NCBI GenBank assembly: GCA_026707285.1
Contig: JAPOXD010000011.1
Span: 1 to 64,000, forward strand
From: Chloroflexota bacterium
Lineage (GTDB): Bacteria; Chloroflexota; UBA11872
Length of the DNA stretch: 64,000 bases
Direction of reading: 5' to 3'
The notes below the pieces were generated by a model that searched no databases, was not told the DNA's origin, and saw only the letters and a program-made list of their open reading frames with translations. Positions 56,272-64,000 of this stretch are shown one piece after another; the first letter of the stretch is position 1, and the number at the start of each line of letters is the position of its first letter. The position numbers and the translations under genes are program-made.

Positions 56272-58827
56272 ATGACCCAAGTGATGCAGGGCGCACAGAC
56301 TCCCTCCCGGCGAACCGTCGGGCAGTGGATTTGGATCGAGGGCGAGGCCAAGCCCTACAACTTCTACCTTTACGCGCGCGGGACGGTCGACCTCGACGGC
56401 GCGCCGGCGTCCGCGAAGCTCCACGTGACGGCGTCGGACCGCTACATGCTCTATCTCAACGGCGCCTACGTGGGCCGGGGACCCGCCCGCAGCGATCCCC
56501 GATTCAAGACGTACGACACCCACGACGTCGCCGCCGCGCTGCGTCCGGGCCGCAACGTCATCGCCGTGCGCGCCTATCACTTCGGCCAGCCCGTGCAGGG
56601 CGAGGGCTGGAACAGCATGAGCGGCAACAGCTTCACGGTGGGCGAGCGCGCCGGGCTGTGGGCGCAGATCGAGATCACCGACGCCGACGGCGCCACGCAG
56701 GTCTGCGGCACCGGTCCCGACTGGCGGCTGCTGCCCTCGCCGGCCTGGGATCGGAGAACCCCGCTGGTCAACTGCGGAATGATCGGATCGAACGAGATCT
56801 ACAACGCCGCGGCGGACATTCTCGACTGGACCGGGGTCGAGTTCGACGACAGCGAGTGGACGCGGGCGTGGCTGGTGCCGCTCTCCGATAAGCCATGGCA
56901 CCTGTTGGAAGCCCGCGACATTCCCCTGATGCGCGAAACCGATGTGCCGCCCGCCCGCGTGTCGCTGGTCGGCGAGTTGATCGACATGGCAAACGCGCGG
57001 CAGACGGACATCTACCAGCTAATCCTGGAGGGACTGCACTTCCCGCTGGAGCACGCGATCGCCGAAAACGTCGAGGCCGTCCTGGACGACGGTCCGGACT
57101 CGGCGCGGTTCCAGGGTGTGTTCGCGCCCCGCAAGGGCATTCGCGCGCCCTACGTGATCCTCGACTTCGGGCGCCAGGTGTTTGGGTTCCCACGCCTGCG
57201 GCTGGAAGCCGAGGCCGGCGCCATCCTGGACCTGACGTACGGCCAGCAGCTCATCAACGACCGTATCCCCGGCGCGCTGTCCTACGCCGACCGCTACATC
57301 ACGCGCGACGGCGACCAGACCTGGGAGGCCGCCGAGTACAAGCAGTTTCGCTACCTCTTCATCGCCATCCGCAGCACCTACAGCCCGGTGCGCATCCGCT
57401 CGATCTCGCTCAACGAGTACGCCTATCCCGCGCCGCTGCGCGGCAGCTTCGAGTGCGCCGATCCGGTGCTGACGACCCTGTGGAAAGCCTGCGTCGACAC
57501 CACCGATCTGCATCTCGAGGACACGATCGTGTGCGACGCCTACCGCGAGCGGATTCCGTGGAATACCGGCGACGGCAGCCACGGCATGCACGGGGCCTTG
57601 ATGGCCTACGGCGACATTGCGCTCCACGACCGGTTCCTGCGCCAGTTCATCACCACCGATCGCGGCGACGGCAGGCTGCAAATGGTGTTCCCGCGGGACA
57701 ACCCGACGAACCACTGCCACCCGCAGTTTCTACTGCAGTGGTCCACGCGCATCCGCGAGCACTACGAGTACATCGGGCGGCGCACGCTCCTGGAGCAGAC
57801 CTACCCGAGCGTGCGGCGGCTGAACGATTGGTTCGAGCCGTATCGCGGCGACATGGGCCTCCTGCGCGACATACCCGAGAACCAATGGATGGACTGGACG
57901 CCGGTTGACCTGCGGGGCGCGAATTTCAGCACCAACGCGCTTTATCTCAACTCGTTGGAGGACGGCGCCTGGCTCGCCGCCCAGATGGGGCGCGAGGACG
58001 ATCGGGCTCGCTGGCAGGGCATTGCCGACGAGGTGCGGGCCGCGCTGCGGGAGCACTTCTGGAATGCCGATCTCGGCGTGTTCGAGGACAGCCATTACCG
58101 CGGTGAACTCACCGGCGTGACCGGCGAGCTGGCGCAGGGATTCGCGCTGCTGTACGGCATCGCCACCGATGCGCAGGCGGAGCGGATGTGCGAGAGCCTA
58201 GTCGGGCGCGGCGCCGAGCTGTTCGAGGCGTCGCCCCTGTGGTACCCCTACGTGCTCGAAGGCATGCTTGCGCGAGGCTTCGGGGCCGAGGCGCTGCGGA
58301 TCATCCACAACCGCTACGACTGGATGATGTCGGCGCATGAAAATCCGACGCTCTGGGAAGGCTGGGATCCGTTCACCGCCGGCTCGGCGATCAAGACCGA
58401 CGCGGACTTCGAGCTCCGGCACACCGCCCACAAGGTCCGACCGGCGGGCGTGCGCAGCCTGGTGCACTCGGGCGGCGTCTACGTGGGCTGGGTGCTCTCG
58501 ACCCGCGTCCTCGGCGTGCGCGCCGCCGCGCCGGGCATGTCGCACCTGCGGGTGCATCCCCGCACGGGGAACCTGGCCTGGGCGCGCGGGACGTTTCCCA
58601 TTCCCGGCGGCGACGTGCAGGTGGCGTGGCGTCGCCGCGCCGGCGCGACACAGGTGACGCTGGACCTGCCCGACGGCCACACGGCGGATGTCGTGCTGGA
58701 CTTCGCAGGCGACGCATCCTCCGTGTTCGCGCACAACGGCCAGCGGCTGGAAACGCCGGACACGGGCTCGACGGTCGAAGTCGCGGTTGGTCCCGGCCGT
58801 CACATCGTCGAGCTGAGCGCGGAGTAG
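56272..58827 (+). CDS. alpha-L-rhamnosidase-like glycoside hydrolase (GH78 type)
   Basis: A large enzyme of 851 residues without signal peptide. The N-terminal beta domains start QWIWIEGEAKPYNFYLYARG and LYLNGAYVGRGPARSDP, typical of bacterial rhamnosidases. The (alpha/alpha)6 barrel carries DTIVCDAYRERIPWNTGDGS, at the place of the GH78 acid motif, and later WMDWTPVD and NPTLWEGWDPFTAG. The C-terminal beta domain closes the protein. It would remove terminal rhamnose or a related sugar. GAGCAGG lies before the ATG at 56272; the ATG at 56236 would add 12 residues. It is the last gene of the sugar block. Confidence 0.82.
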   Translation: MTQVMQGAQTPSRRTVGQWIWIEGEAKPYNFYLYARGTVDLDGAPASAKLHVTASDRYMLYLNGAYVGRGPARSDPRFKTYDTHDVAAALRPGRNVIAVRAYHFGQPVQGEGWNSMSGNSFTVGERAGLWAQIEITDADGATQVCGTGPDWRLLPSPAWDRRTPLVNCGMIGSNEIYNAAADILDWTGVEFDDSEWTRAWLVPLSDKPWHLLEARDIPLMRETDVPPARVSLVGELIDMANARQTDIYQLILEGLHFPLEHAIAENVEAVLDDGPDSARFQGVFAPRKGIRAPYVILDFGRQVFGFPRLRLEAEAGAILDLTYGQQLINDRIPGALSYADRYITRDGDQTWEAAEYKQFRYLFIAIRSTYSPVRIRSISLNEYAYPAPLRGSFECADPVLTTLWKACVDTTDLHLEDTIVCDAYRERIPWNTGDGSHGMHGALMAYGDIALHDRFLRQFITTDRGDGRLQMVFPRDNPTNHCHPQFLLQWSTRIREHYEYIGRRTLLEQTYPSVRRLNDWFEPYRGDMGLLRDIPENQWMDWTPVDLRGANFSTNALYLNSLEDGAWLAAQMGREDDRARWQGIADEVRAALREHFWNADLGVFEDSHYRGELTGVTGELAQGFALLYGIATDAQAERMCESLVGRGAELFEASPLWYPYVLEGMLARGFGAEALRIIHNRYDWMMSAHENPTLWEGWDPFTAGSAIKTDADFELRHTAHKVRPAGVRSLVHSGGVYVGWVLSTRVLGVRAAAPGMSHLRVHPRTGNLAWARGTFPIPGGDVQVAWRRRAGATQVTLDLPDGHTADVVLDFAGDASSVFAHNGQRLETPDTGSTVEVAVGPGRHIVELSAE

Positions 58828-58936
58828 CTGTGGCATCGAACAACGCCCATCCGCCGAGACGACGCCGCGCGCCTCGATGGGTGACAATGTCGCTGTCACC
58901 CGGACATCGCTCGAGGTCGTCGGCTAGGAGAACCTC

Positions 58937-59551
58937 CTGACTCTGTATAGGCAACGGTCCCACTGGCTAGCGCGAATACTCAAGGTCTGTTTGGTCATCG
59001 CCGCAGCCGCGATTGTCATGATTGCGTGCGACATTGGCGGCGACGAACCGGCGACACCCACTCCCGAGCCCGTTCCCGCCGCCACGCCCACGCCAACGAC
59101 CCCGCCTACACCGACTCCCGTCCCAACCCTCAGCCCCGACGAAGCCTATGTGGCGTTCCTCCGCAGCATCGTCACCACGCTGCGCGCGATCACGCCCGAG
59201 GCCCGCGAACTGGTGCACGCTCCGCGCTTGGACGACGGGTTCTGGAACATTGAGATTCGGGAGATGGCCTTTGGGCTGTCCAGCATCTTCGATCGTCTCG
59301 TCGGGAAAGATCCGCCGGACGACTGGGTGCGCTTCCACCTGACGCTGGTTTCCGCGCTGGGATCGACGGCGGAGAACGTGACCCTGGTCGTAACTTCGCT
59401 GGACGGGCTCGACTTTCAGACTTTCACCACGGCGCTGGGCGTGAGCGTGCAGGCGGTTGACCGCCTCATGGAAACGCTGCAGGAGTACGAGACACTGGAT
59501 CCCGGCGCCGTCCCGCCCATGAGGACGCCGGCGACGCCTGCGGACGGCTGA
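58937..59551 (+). CDS. hypothetical lipoprotein, possible CTG start
   Basis: A lipoprotein with a lipobox (VMIAC), a Pro/Thr-rich tether (TPTPEPVPAATPTPTT and more) and a helical domain of about 140 residues. I do not recognise the domain. A TTG at 58991 leaves only 12 residues before the lipid cysteine. The frame is open upstream, with a strong AGGAG six bases before a CTG at 58937, which would give a basic signal peptide (LYRQRSHWLARILKVCLVI). I therefore propose the CTG start, with the TTG as fallback. The domain binds no known ligand. It converges with the AbrB/PIN toxin pair. Confidence 0.6.
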   Translation: MTLYRQRSHWLARILKVCLVIAAAAIVMIACDIGGDEPATPTPEPVPAATPTPTTPPTPTPVPTLSPDEAYVAFLRSIVTTLRAITPEARELVHAPRLDDGFWNIEIREMAFGLSSIFDRLVGKDPPDDWVRFHLTLVSALGSTAENVTLVVTSLDGLDFQTFTTALGVSVQAVDRLMETLQEYETLDPGAVPPMRTPATPADG

Positions 59552-59564
59552 GCCGCCGTCGGCT

Positions 59565-59960
59565 TCAAGCGCCCCGCAGCTCCGGGAAGTACGTCGCGTA
59601 GAAGCCGCGGTCGCGGGTGAGGAAAGTATCGGCAGAAACGAGGGCGTGGGCGCCGATCAGGAAGTCGGCAATGATCCGATTCCGCGGTCCGCCGGCCACG
59701 CGGTACTGCTTCCACCTCAAACCAGCCTCGGAGGCAATGGACGTGTCGATTGGAGAGAGCGTCGCGCCTAACCCTCGCAAGGCATGGTCCAAGGCGGACC
59801 GGTCTGCAAAGGCCGGCACCAATTCGGCGTACACAATGTCGCAGAGGATGACAGCGCCGCTGTTGTAGGCGCCGCGGAGCCACTCGCTCGATCGAGGGCC
59901 GTGCCATTCATCGGGTAGAAATACATCCATCAGGACGTTGGTGTCGACGGCCGTGATCAC
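59565..59960 (-). CDS. PIN-domain toxin (VapC-like)
   Basis: A 131-residue ribonuclease toxin. Its acidic residues are in TAVDTNVLMDVFLPDEW, CDIVYAELVPAF, NRIIADFLIGAHAL and LTRDRGFYATYF. The GTG overlaps the antitoxin stop by four bases (GTGA). A third PIN toxin in this window, paired with yet another antitoxin family. Confidence 0.9.
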   Translation of the reverse strand: MITAVDTNVLMDVFLPDEWHGPRSSEWLRGAYNSGAVILCDIVYAELVPAFADRSALDHALRGLGATLSPIDTSIASEAGLRWKQYRVAGGPRNRIIADFLIGAHALVSADTFLTRDRGFYATYFPELRGA

Positions 59961-60187
59961 CGGCCTCGGATTTCCTCAATGTAGTCGTCAACGCTTACAC
60001 CCTCGCCGAGGGCGCCAGCACCCAGGATTCCGTACACGCGTTCGACTGGATGCTTTGCGGCCGTGCGCTTTTGGATGAGAAGGCCGTTCTCAGTCGGAAT
60101 GACCTCAACTTCCACATTGGGATTTATCCCGAAACGGTCCCGCAGAGCCTTGGGAATGGTGATTTGACCCCGCTCAGATACTCGCAT
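59957..60187 (-). CDS. AbrB/MazE-family antitoxin
   Basis: A 76-residue antitoxin with the swapped-hairpin AbrB domain: MRVSERGQITIPKALRDRFG, then VEVEVIPTENGLLIQKR. The C-terminal part (VYGILGAGALGEGVSVDDYIEEIRG) would bind the PIN toxin. It probably represses its own promoter; an extended -10 signal lies 33 bases upstream. The ATG at 60187 gives a complete domain. Confidence 0.9.
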   Translation of the reverse strand: MRVSERGQITIPKALRDRFGINPNVEVEVIPTENGLLIQKRTAAKHPVERVYGILGAGALGEGVSVDDYIEEIRGR

Positions 60188-60219
60188 GAATCACGCAATG
60201 CGAATTACGTACACGGAAA

Positions 60220-60228
60220 ATCATACCA
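60220..60228 (-). promoter_or_regulatory. candidate extended -10 promoter of the AbrB/PIN module
   Basis: On the minus strand TGGTATGAT fits an extended -10 (TGnTATAAT), placed about 33 bases before the antitoxin start. The AT-rich patch around it stands out. No clear -35 is seen, as is common with extended -10 promoters. Confidence 0.4.
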
Positions 60229-60486
60229 TTCCCATTGGCCCTAGCTGATTCCTGTTCAGCCGCCGTCACCGGACATGAGCGGCGCCGTCGCGCAGTGGGA
60301 CCACTTCCAGCAGCCTCACCACCCCAACCGCCACTTAGCCCAGGCCCGCGACCTCCAGGCCAACGCCCCTACGCAATCTCCTTGTGGACCGCATCCAAAG
60401 CCCGAACCCCACCATCCGTCGTCGATAGAATCGTGTCCCCCGCAGTGATCGGTTCCCCCGCGGGACCGGCGCGAAAGGCTGGTGAC

Positions 60487-61497
60487 ATGCGCCAGGTGGT
60501 AAAGCCCGTCGGGGCCACGACGGTCGCGCTTGCCGAGGTTCCGATTCCCGAGGCGGGCCCAGGGCAGGTGCGCGTCAGGGCCGTGCGGAGCCTCATCAGC
60601 CGCGGCTCGGAAACCGGGCGTCTCACCATCGGCCCGGACGACGAGCGCTACTCGACCGAAGAAGCCGCCGGGCAGTCCGTTCCATTGGGGTATTCCCTCG
60701 CGGGCGTCGTAGATGCGCTTGGACCCGGCGTCGCGCGCCACTGGCTCGGCCGACGCGTGGTCGCCCGCGAGCCGCATGCCGACTACGTGGTGGTCAGTCC
60801 GCCGGCTGCGCCCGACGATCAACCAGACGTGTTCCCGATTCCAGACGGCATGTCGTTCGAGACGGCCGCCTACTGGATCCTGGCCGCCGCCGCGGCGACG
60901 TGGGTCGAGATCGAGCGCGTGCAACCACGGGATTCCATCGTGATCCTCGGCCAGGGGTTGGTGGGAAGTCTGATGCTCCAGGTGCACAAGGCGGCCGGCC
61001 ACAGTCCCATCGTGGCGGTGGACGCCCTGGAGTTGCGTTGCGATCTGGCCGAACGCCTGGGCGCGGACGTGGTGATCAACGCGGCCCGCGAAGACACGGT
61101 CGAAGCGGTGCGGAGCCTCACGGCTGGCGTGGGCGCGGACATCGTGATCTATGCCGTGGGCGGCAGCCACGGCGCCGAGGCCTTCCTCCAGGCGCTGGAC
61201 ATGCTCGCCGTTGGCGGACTCCTCCATCTCATCGGGCTGTGTGAGCCCGAGCCGCTGCCGCTGCCGTCCTCGAAGATTCAAGGCCGGCGTCTGCTCGGGG
61301 GGTACTACGGGCGGGCCAACGACGCCTGGACGGCGCGGACGGGAATGGAATTGCTCGCGTCCGGCGCGATCGACGCCGCGGCCATGACCACGCACCGCTT
61401 TCCCGCCGAACGCGCCGGCGACGCCTTTGCCTTGCTGCAAGAACGACCCGGCGACGCCCTCGGCGTGATCCTGGAGTGGGACGCGGACCCGGCCTGA
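60487..61497 (+). CDS. MDR-family zinc-type dehydrogenase
   Basis: Medium-chain dehydrogenase-like protein of 336 residues. The N-terminal domain has SLISRGSETGRL in place of the usual catalytic zinc Cys-Gly-Ser-Asp, so the catalytic zinc may be absent. PLGYSLAGVVDALGPGV follows. The coenzyme loop is ILGQGLVGSLMLQVHKAAGH, then VGGSHGAEAFLQALDMLAVGG. This subgroup contains enzymes acting on sugars or tetrapyrroles; the substrate is unknown. I chose the ATG at 60487, with AAAGG upstream. The long frame upstream of it reads as low-complexity noise. Confidence 0.82.
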   Translation: MRQVVKPVGATTVALAEVPIPEAGPGQVRVRAVRSLISRGSETGRLTIGPDDERYSTEEAAGQSVPLGYSLAGVVDALGPGVARHWLGRRVVAREPHADYVVVSPPAAPDDQPDVFPIPDGMSFETAAYWILAAAAATWVEIERVQPRDSIVILGQGLVGSLMLQVHKAAGHSPIVAVDALELRCDLAERLGADVVINAAREDTVEAVRSLTAGVGADIVIYAVGGSHGAEAFLQALDMLAVGGLLHLIGLCEPEPLPLPSSKIQGRRLLGGYYGRANDAWTARTGMELLASGAIDAAAMTTHRFPAERAGDAFALLQERPGDALGVILEWDADPA

Positions 61498-61504
61498 GGG
61501 CCGC

Positions 61505-62416
61505 CTAGCCGAAGCCCGTGACTTCCTGGCCGAAGACCGCTTCGATCAGCGCCCGGTACTCCCGGTTGATCGTCCACAGACCGGCTTCCGAAGCTTGCTC
61601 CGAGGTGGTCTGGGCGTAGTCGTAGCGCGGGGCGTCGGCCAGGCGGTAGTTGATGAAGCCGTTGACTTCGTGCGGATGAAAAAAGAGGTCGCGGCAGCGC
61701 GCCACGCGCTCAGCCCAGGTTGACTGATAGCTCACGTCGCGCTTCACGTCGTCAGGCTGGGTCGTCATGATCGACGGGTCGTTCATCAGGTCCCACGCCG
61801 AGGCGAATCCGCCGTCGGCCTTGCGGAAATAGACGCCCATGCGGGGATCGACATAGGCCCACTCGCCGACGAACACCTCCGCCGTCACGTGCCCGCCGAT
61901 CACGTGGTACAGGATTCGCCCCGGAATGCCCGCAACCTCGCACAGCGGTACGTAGAGCCGCGAGAGCCCCTCGCAGAGCCACTCGCCCTTGGCGATCAAC
62001 TCCTCCTCGGTGCCGCCGTAGACGTAGTCGTCGTGTGAAGGGTCACGGCCGGCCTGTAGGTGCGCGTCGCGGCAGAAGCGCATCAGCGCCAGCGCCTTGC
62101 CCGCCGGCGTTTTAGCCCCACGCGTTGCGCGGCGCACGACATCCTCCAGCTCGGGGCGCGATCCGGCGATGTAGGTCGTGCGTTCGGGCGAATATGAACG
62201 ATAGAGGAAATCGGCGGTCTGCGGGCAGAGCAGCACGAGCTCGCGGCGCAGCTGGAAGTCGACGGTCCTGGAGTAGTTCACGTCGAGCTGGTTGTAGTTG
62301 ACGATGTAGGCGGCGCGCCGCTGCTCGCCCACGATCCGCTCAACGGCCGCCAGCCCCGTGTATGCCCCCAGGTCCTCCCACGAGCCGGCGGTCGGACCCT
62401 TGAACATCTCGCCCAT
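61505..62416 (-). CDS. transglutaminase-like domain protein
   Basis: A 303-residue protein with a papain-like transglutaminase core. The triad is Cys in WLCEGLSRLYVPLCEVAGIPGRILY, His in VIGGHVTAEVFVGEWA and Asp in YVDPRMG. A preceding helical part shows FLYRSYSPERTTYIAG and AGKALALMRFCRDAHLQAG. Such proteins are cysteine peptidases or amidases as often as transglutaminases. No signal peptide. The ATG at 62416 has GGGGAG about nine bases before it. It diverges from the TPP enzyme across 131 bases. Confidence 0.82.
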   Translation of the reverse strand: MGEMFKGPTAGSWEDLGAYTGLAAVERIVGEQRRAAYIVNYNQLDVNYSRTVDFQLRRELVLLCPQTADFLYRSYSPERTTYIAGSRPELEDVVRRATRGAKTPAGKALALMRFCRDAHLQAGRDPSHDDYVYGGTEEELIAKGEWLCEGLSRLYVPLCEVAGIPGRILYHVIGGHVTAEVFVGEWAYVDPRMGVYFRKADGGFASAWDLMNDPSIMTTQPDDVKRDVSYQSTWAERVARCRDLFFHPHEVNGFINYRLADAPRYDYAQTTSEQASEAGLWTINREYRALIEAVFGQEVTGFG

Positions 62417-62547
62417 CCGGGCGCTCCCCGCTGCGGCGGCGTCACCGATGCCGCAGGATAGACCGAAATGACCTTGGGGTCGGCGTCCACGGTGCGCGTC
62501 CGCGGGTACCATCGCCAGCCCAACGCCTGATTCGGGAGGGTTGTTCG

Positions 62548-64000
62548 GTGTCCGGGCGCTCATCCAATACGGGCGCGTCTCACCTGGTGGCGGCGCTGAT
62601 CGAAGCGGGAGTCGAGCGCCTGTTCTCGCTGTCCGGCAACCAGATTCTTTCGGTCTACGACGCGTGCCTCGATGCGGGGCTCGAGATCATTCACGTGCGT
62701 CACGAGGCCGCGGCGGTGCACATGGCCGACGCCTGGGACCGGTTGACGGGCCGACCGGGCGTGGCGCTGCTCACCGCGGGTCCCGGTCACGCGAACGGGC
62801 TGTCGGCGCTGTTCGTCGCGCGGCAGTCCGAGTCGCCGCTGGTGGTGCTCAGCGGCCAGAGCGCGCGCGCGGACGACGGCCGCGGCGCCTTTCAGGAGAT
62901 GCCCCAGGCGGAGCTTGCACAACCGCTCGCCAAGGCCGCCTGGACGGCGGAAGACTCGGCATCGCTCGGCGGCGACGTGCGCCGCGCGCTGGACCTTGCC
63001 GTGCGAGGTCGACCCGGTCCGGTGGCGGTCAGCCTTCCCAGCGACGTGCTCGAAGCGCAGGCGCGGCGCAGGGACTCCGCCTTCGAAATCTCAGACGTGC
63101 CGACATTGACCGACGCCGATCGGCGTCGGCTCGGCGAGCTACTCGACACCGCCCAGCGCCCGATGATTCTGGCCGGTCCGGCCATGATGCGGTCGCCGGC
63201 GAGTGATGGCCTCGAGCAGCTCGAGGCGACGACGGGCGTCCCGGTCGTGGCGACCGAGAGTCCACGGGGGGTGAACGACCCGAGTCTCGGAGCGTTCGCC
63301 GAGGTGCTGGCGCAGGCCGACGTGGTGTTGCTGCTAGGCAAGCGCCTCGATCACTCGCTGCAGTTTGGCGCGCCGCCGTTCTTCGCCGCCGACGCCTGCT
63401 TCGCGCAGGTCGACGCCGACGTCGCCGAGCTCGACCGCACCCGGCGAAACGTACGGCCACCGCAGCGACTGGAAATTGCGGTTCAGGCGCATCCGCGGCA
63501 GGCGGCGCGCCAACTCGCGGCCGCCGCCGGAAGCGCCGGGCACCATGGCTGGTGCGACGCCGTGCGCGCCGCCGCGGCCTACCGCCCGGCGGCCTGGGAC
63601 GACTGGCACTCGCCGCCCGACGGCCCGCTACATCCGATCGAGGTTTGCCAATCGATCGGGCCGTGGGTGGATGACGGCATCGTCGTGATCGACGGCGGCG
63701 AGTTCGGGCAGTGGGCCCAGGCGCTGCTGAGCGGCCGGCGACGGGTCATCAACGGTCCAGCCGGATCCATTGGCACCTCGATCCCATTCGCGCTGACAGC
63801 CCGCCTCTTCGACCGAAGGGCGCCGGTCGTCGCGATCCAGGGCGACGGCACAATCGGATTCCACCTGCTCGAGTTCGACACCGCGGTGCGCCATGACCTG
63901 CCGTTCGTCGCCGTCGTCGGCAACGACGCCGGGTGGAACGCCGAGCGCCGCTTGCAGGCGCGAACGTATGGCGACGACCGAATCTTTGCCTGCGATCTGC
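62548..64000 (+). CDS. thiamine pyrophosphate-dependent enzyme (acetolactate synthase-like), partial
   Basis: The gene runs off the right edge; about 484 codons are present. The N-terminal pyrimidine domain reads ASHLVAALIEAGVERLFSLSG, with the catalytic glutamate in VRHEAAAVHMADAWDRLTG and TAGPGHANGLSAL. A central domain follows. The pyrophosphate domain has GDGTIGFHLLEFDTAVRHDL and then VVGNDAGW, where the usual NN ends as ND. Members include acetolactate synthase, oxalyl-CoA decarboxylase and benzoylformate decarboxylase. Which one is unclear. The GTG at 62548 has GGGAGG upstream and is the family start. Confidence 0.87.
   Translation, partial: MSGRSSNTGASHLVAALIEAGVERLFSLSGNQILSVYDACLDAGLEIIHVRHEAAAVHMADAWDRLTGRPGVALLTAGPGHANGLSALFVARQSESPLVVLSGQSARADDGRGAFQEMPQAELAQPLAKAAWTAEDSASLGGDVRRALDLAVRGRPGPVAVSLPSDVLEAQARRRDSAFEISDVPTLTDADRRRLGELLDTAQRPMILAGPAMMRSPASDGLEQLEATTGVPVVATESPRGVNDPSLGAFAEVLAQADVVLLLGKRLDHSLQFGAPPFFAADACFAQVDADVAELDRTRRNVRPPQRLEIAVQAHPRQAARQLAAAAGSAGHHGWCDAVRAAAAYRPAAWDDWHSPPDGPLHPIEVCQSIGPWVDDGIVVIDGGEFGQWAQALLSGRRRVINGPAGSIGTSIPFALTARLFDRRAPVVAIQGDGTIGFHLLEFDTAVRHDLPFVAVVGNDAGWNAERRLQARTYGDDRIFACDL

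Noticed and set aside
60274-60447. 57-codon plus-strand ORF MSGAVAQWDHFQQPHHP...
   Set aside because: Low-complexity Pro/His-rich product without a Shine-Dalgarno site or family.
60369-60486. Minus-strand fragment EPITAGDTILSTTDGGVRAL upstream of the MDR gene
   Set aside because: The stretch could be the tail of a lost gene, but no upstream part exists and the strand is used by the MDR gene from 60487.

Overview
The window is a GC-rich bacterial chromosome segment with about 57 protein genes on both strands, one tRNA gene, an L10-type ribosomal leader and many intergenic palindromic repeats. My best guess for the host is a Chloroflexota bacterium, possibly an uncultured marine or host-associated lineage. 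The reasons are the SUF operon of the sufU type with an embedded Rieske ferredoxin, the lipoproteins with Pro/Thr-rich tethers, the LCP and Wzx/GT39 envelope genes without outer-membrane genes, and the large number of SDR, MDR, Gfo/Idh and amidohydrolase enzymes. No rRNA or phylogenetic marker was compared, so this is inference.

Layout, left half. A partial or decayed membrane gene lies at the left edge. It is followed by the SUF iron-sulfur operon sufC-sufB-sufD-Rieske-sufS-sufU (841-6490) and glpX (6720-7709). Next come a TIM-barrel glycoside-hydrolase-like protein, a cupin divergent from an ATP-grasp-like protein, precorrin-2 dehydrogenase, an MFS transporter, an SDR, a formamidase-family enzyme, a secreted protein with a duplicated cysteine module, a DCC oxidoreductase and a 13-repeat RCC1-like lipoprotein. 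A sugar and regulatory block (21311-25536) holds a uronate dehydrogenase-like enzyme, an aldo/keto reductase, two tandem PII-like cyclic-di-AMP receptor homologues and a fused two-domain amidohydrolase. A Phd/PIN toxin-antitoxin pair sits next to tRNA-Thr(CGT). Then come a HAD phosphatase, an FmdB zinc ribbon, GT9, a MutY-like glycosylase, an LCP lipoprotein and an NHL/Tat protein.

Layout, right half. A Wzx-like flippase (33466-35019) faces a long minus-strand array: rpmG-secE-nusG-rplK-rplA-[L10 leader]-rplJ-rplL. This array runs with a 30-bp gap into five envelope glycosyltransferase genes instead of rpoBC. A hairpin hides the Shine-Dalgarno sequence of the first glycosyltransferase. Beyond it lie ketopantoate reductase, a double metallo-beta-lactamase-fold protein, a zinc alcohol dehydrogenase coupled to lysA, a VapBC pair, a sigma-70 factor, a sugar-acid/glycoside catabolic block (52185-58827, ending in a GH78-like rhamnosidase), an AbrB/PIN pair, an MDR dehydrogenase, a transglutaminase-like protein, and a TPP-dependent enzyme cut by the right edge.

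The most unusual signals are internal duplications and architectures (double MBL, double amidohydrolase with a degenerate first half, tandem PstA, the duplicated 60-residue Cys module, the 6+7 RCC1 repeats with a helical insert), the SD-sequestering hairpin after rplL, nested palindromic repeats, and a repeat that seems to supply the start region of a gene. I saw no CRISPR array, no transposase and no phage module.
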